Assembly (NCBI GenBank): GCA_051954695.1
Contig: JBQCHL010000018.1
Span: forward strand, 248,001 to 312,000
DNA length: 64,000 nucleotides
Reading direction: 5' to 3'
Source: Terrimonas_A sp051954695
GTDB lineage: Bacteria > Bacteroidota > Bacteroidia > Chitinophagales > Chitinophagaceae
The notes under the pieces are model-generated. The model searched no databases. It was given only the letters and a program-made list of their open reading frames with translations, and had not been told where the DNA came from. The translations under genes and the position numbers were made by a program. Positions 62,077 to 64,000 of this stretch are shown piece by piece (positions within the stretch are counted from its first letter, which is position 1; every line of letters starts with the position of its first letter).

Positions 62077-64000
62077 ATGAAAAAAAATGGATCAGGCGTA
62101 TCCCCCCATACGCCCTACCTATTCATCAAATGCTTACTCATGATGAAGTTTACCATTCTGCTTATTATCGCCTTTTCCCTTCAATCTTTCGCTAATGGTT
62201 ACGGACAGGAAAATATCAACCTTAACCTGGAGAAAGTAACGCTGAAAAAGGTATTCAAGGCTATCGAACAGCAAGGTGCCTGCCGGTTTGTTTACAAAGA
62301 CGAAATATTGCCGAGAGAACAGCGTATCAGCATTGCTGTTGAGAATGCCTCTCTCGAAGAAGTGATGAATAAAGTGTTGCGTAACACCGAATTAAGTTAC
62401 AAAAGACTGAGTAGTAGCCTTGTAGTGATAACCGCAGGCATTGCCGGCACAAGTGCCGTACCCGTTACCGGTAAGATCACCAATGAGCTGGGTGAACCCC
62501 TGCCTGGTGTAAACATTGTTGAAAAAGGCACTAATAATGGAACAACCACCAATGCAGATGGCAGCTTCGTATTGAATGTTGCCAGTCTGGACGCAACATT
62601 GGTGATCACCTATATTGGATTTGTGCCCCAGGAACTGGCACTGTCCAACCGCTCTGAAGTGAGCGTAAAACTGGTGGCAGAAGATAAAAAACTGGAAGAA
62701 GTGGTAGTGATCGGTTATGGTACACAAAAAAGAAGGAATGTGACCGGTGCTATCACCAGTGTAAAAGCAAGCGACCTGGAGAATGCTCCCATCATGCGTG
62801 TGGAGCAGGCCTTGCAGGGGCGTGTTTCAGGTCTTACTATTGCCGCCGCATCCGGTCAGCCGGGTTCTTCTTCCACTATAAGGGTGCGTGGCACAACGTC
62901 CATCAATGATGGGGCGAACAATGTGCTTTATGTAGTGGATGGTATCGTGGTTGACAATGGTGGTATCGATTACCTGAATCAGAATGATATCGAATCAATT
63001 GAAGTATTGAAAGATGCGGCATCCGCAGCTATCTATGGTGCGCGTTCCGCAGCAGGTGTTATCCTGATCACTACCAAGAAAGGTAAGGCAGGTGCTGTTT
63101 CTGTTAATTACAATGGCTATTATGGTGTTCAGGAGCCTGCTTCCAAACTGAAACTGCTGAATGCTACTGAATATGCTACCCTCAGCAATGAAGCTGCACT
63201 GGCAGCCGGTGGTTCCGTTCTGTATCCTGATCCGAGTGCTTTAGGGAAAGGTACTGACTGGCAGGATGCGATTTTCAATAATAGTGCCCGCATACAAAAT
63301 CATGATATCAGCATCAGTGCCGGTTCAGAAAAATCCACCTATTATTTTTCATTGGGTTATTTTGACCAGGAAGGTATTGTGGGTTCGGATATCTCCAGCT
63401 ACAAACGCTATAATGCCCGCTTGAACTCTTCCCATAAAGTCACTAAATGGCTGACCATCGGTAATAATATCGGCTACTCTTATATCCGCAGCAAGGGTAT
63501 CGGTAACACTAACGGTGAATATGGTGGCCCGCTGGCTTCAGCGATCAACCTTGATCCGATCACCCCTCTTATAGAAACTGATCCTTCCGTGGTGAATGCT
63601 CCGCCTTATTCCACACAGCCCGTTGTAAGGGACGCTAATGGAAACCCTTATGGCATTTCCAAACTGGTAGGGCAGGAGATGACCAATCCTTTGGCCTATA
63701 TCAAAGCCCACGAAGGAAACTATGGATGGTCGCATAACCTGGTAGGAAATATTTTTGTGGAGATAGAACCGATCAAAGGTTTGAAGTTCAGAACTAATGT
63801 AGGTGCAAAACAGGCATTCTGGGGCAACACTTCTTTCAGCCCGGTAGTGTACCTGAATGCTTCAACACAAACTACCAATAACTCATTTTACAGGGAGAAT
63901 AACCGTGGTTTCAACTGGACATTTGAGAACACCGTATCATACAACAAGAACTTCGGTTATCATAACCTGACTGTGATGGCCGGTACAGGTGCTTATGTAG
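62077..64000 (+). CDS. SusC/RagA-family TonB-dependent receptor with STN domain (3' end outside window)
   Basis: 641 codons are visible from ATG 62077 and the frame is open at the window end; complete members have 1000-1200 residues. A long signal region includes MMKFTILLIIAFSLQSFANG. An STN domain follows (~46-115, INLNLEKVTLKKVFKAIEQQ ... CRFVYKD), which contacts the FecR periplasmic domain. Next are the carboxypeptidase-regulatory-like domain (~127-200, VTGKITNELGEPLPGVNIVE), the SusC signature VVVIGYGTQKRRNVTGAITS and the plug (DGIVVDNGG, IESIEVLKDAASAAIYGARS, GVILITTKKG). The barrel starts at ~340. It imports a glycan or peptide across the outer membrane with a SusD partner, probably encoded just past the window. 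Confidence 0.95.
   Translation, partial: MKKNGSGVSPHTPYLFIKCLLMMKFTILLIIAFSLQSFANGYGQENINLNLEKVTLKKVFKAIEQQGACRFVYKDEILPREQRISIAVENASLEEVMNKVLRNTELSYKRLSSSLVVITAGIAGTSAVPVTGKITNELGEPLPGVNIVEKGTNNGTTTNADGSFVLNVASLDATLVITYIGFVPQELALSNRSEVSVKLVAEDKKLEEVVVIGYGTQKRRNVTGAITSVKASDLENAPIMRVEQALQGRVSGLTIAAASGQPGSSSTIRVRGTTSINDGANNVLYVVDGIVVDNGGIDYLNQNDIESIEVLKDAASAAIYGARSAAGVILITTKKGKAGAVSVNYNGYYGVQEPASKLKLLNATEYATLSNEAALAAGGSVLYPDPSALGKGTDWQDAIFNNSARIQNHDISISAGSEKSTYYFSLGYFDQEGIVGSDISSYKRYNARLNSSHKVTKWLTIGNNIGYSYIRSKGIGNTNGEYGGPLASAINLDPITPLIETDPSVVNAPPYSTQPVVRDANGNPYGISKLVGQEMTNPLAYIKAHEGNYGWSHNLVGNIFVEIEPIKGLKFRTNVGAKQAFWGNTSFSPVVYLNASTQTTNNSFYRENNRGFNWTFENTVSYNKNFGYHNLTVMAGTGAYV

Noticed and set aside
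1..64000. CRISPR arrays, tRNA or rRNA genes
   Set aside because: Intergenic stretches were read for regularly spaced repeats and cloverleaf-like segments; none was found.

Overview
The window is chromosomal DNA of a Bacteroidota bacterium, most likely a member of the Chitinophagaceae. The support is a type IX secretion (T9SS) C-terminal sorting domain, an ECF sigma / FecR (DUF4974) / STN-SusC cluster, an HU-CCDC81-like protein, futalosine-pathway menaquinone synthesis (MqnE), several promoter-like boxes of the Bacteroidota type (TTG ... TAnnTTTG), and a near absence of Shine-Dalgarno sequences. No rRNA, tRNA, CRISPR array or intact insertion sequence was seen. The family-level assignment is an inference.

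Layout. (1) 1-8.9 kb, accessory: the 3' part of a giant RHS/YD-repeat protein whose AT-rich C-terminal tip is a DUF5615-type PIN-like domain. Four bases later comes a small gene with a DUF433 domain, the family that normally serves as antitoxin to DUF5615. This looks like a toxin-antitoxin pair recast as a polymorphic toxin with its immunity protein. Behind it lie two terminators, a scrambled relic of a mobile-element primase/helicase-like gene, and a YegP-like gene. (2) 9-19 kb: two divergent, very large secreted hydrolases (an SGNH hydrolase and an alpha/beta hydrolase with PA14, Fn3 and a T9SS domain) that share an unnamed beta-rich module. (3) 19-29.9 kb: a Nudix-fold regulator with a dead Nudix box, an alcohol dehydrogenase, an M1 aminopeptidase, a DUF885 protein, an FtsX-type permease, a palindromic intergenic element, a TPR lipoprotein and an AIM24-family protein. 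(4) 30-35 kb: a compact signalling operon (unknown protein, multi-pass membrane protein, histidine kinase, LuxR-type regulator), then a Tat-exported phospholipase C. (5) 35-51.6 kb: mostly housekeeping genes (HU-CCDC81-like, FKBP, serine dehydratase, CBS protein, MqnE, nucleoside transporter, thioredoxin, DnaE, beta-propeller lipoprotein, NlpC/P60, flippase), ending with a second M1 aminopeptidase that is a paralogue of the first. (6) 51.7-59.7 kb: an oligopeptide-type binding lipoprotein, a Fic protein with a promoter embedded in two perfect palindromes, MsrA, a MutS2-like protein lacking Smr, a thioesterase and proline dehydrogenase. (7) 59.8-64 kb: ECF sigma factor, FecR anti-sigma factor and the 5' part of an STN-containing SusC/RagA receptor, a transenvelope signalling and uptake locus that runs off the window.

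The parts that stand out are the RHS-DUF5615/DUF433 module, the palindrome-wrapped fic promoter, the shared module of the two giant hydrolases, and the palindromic intergenic elements at 27.8 and 60.5 kb. All calls are from reading the sequence; no database search was run.
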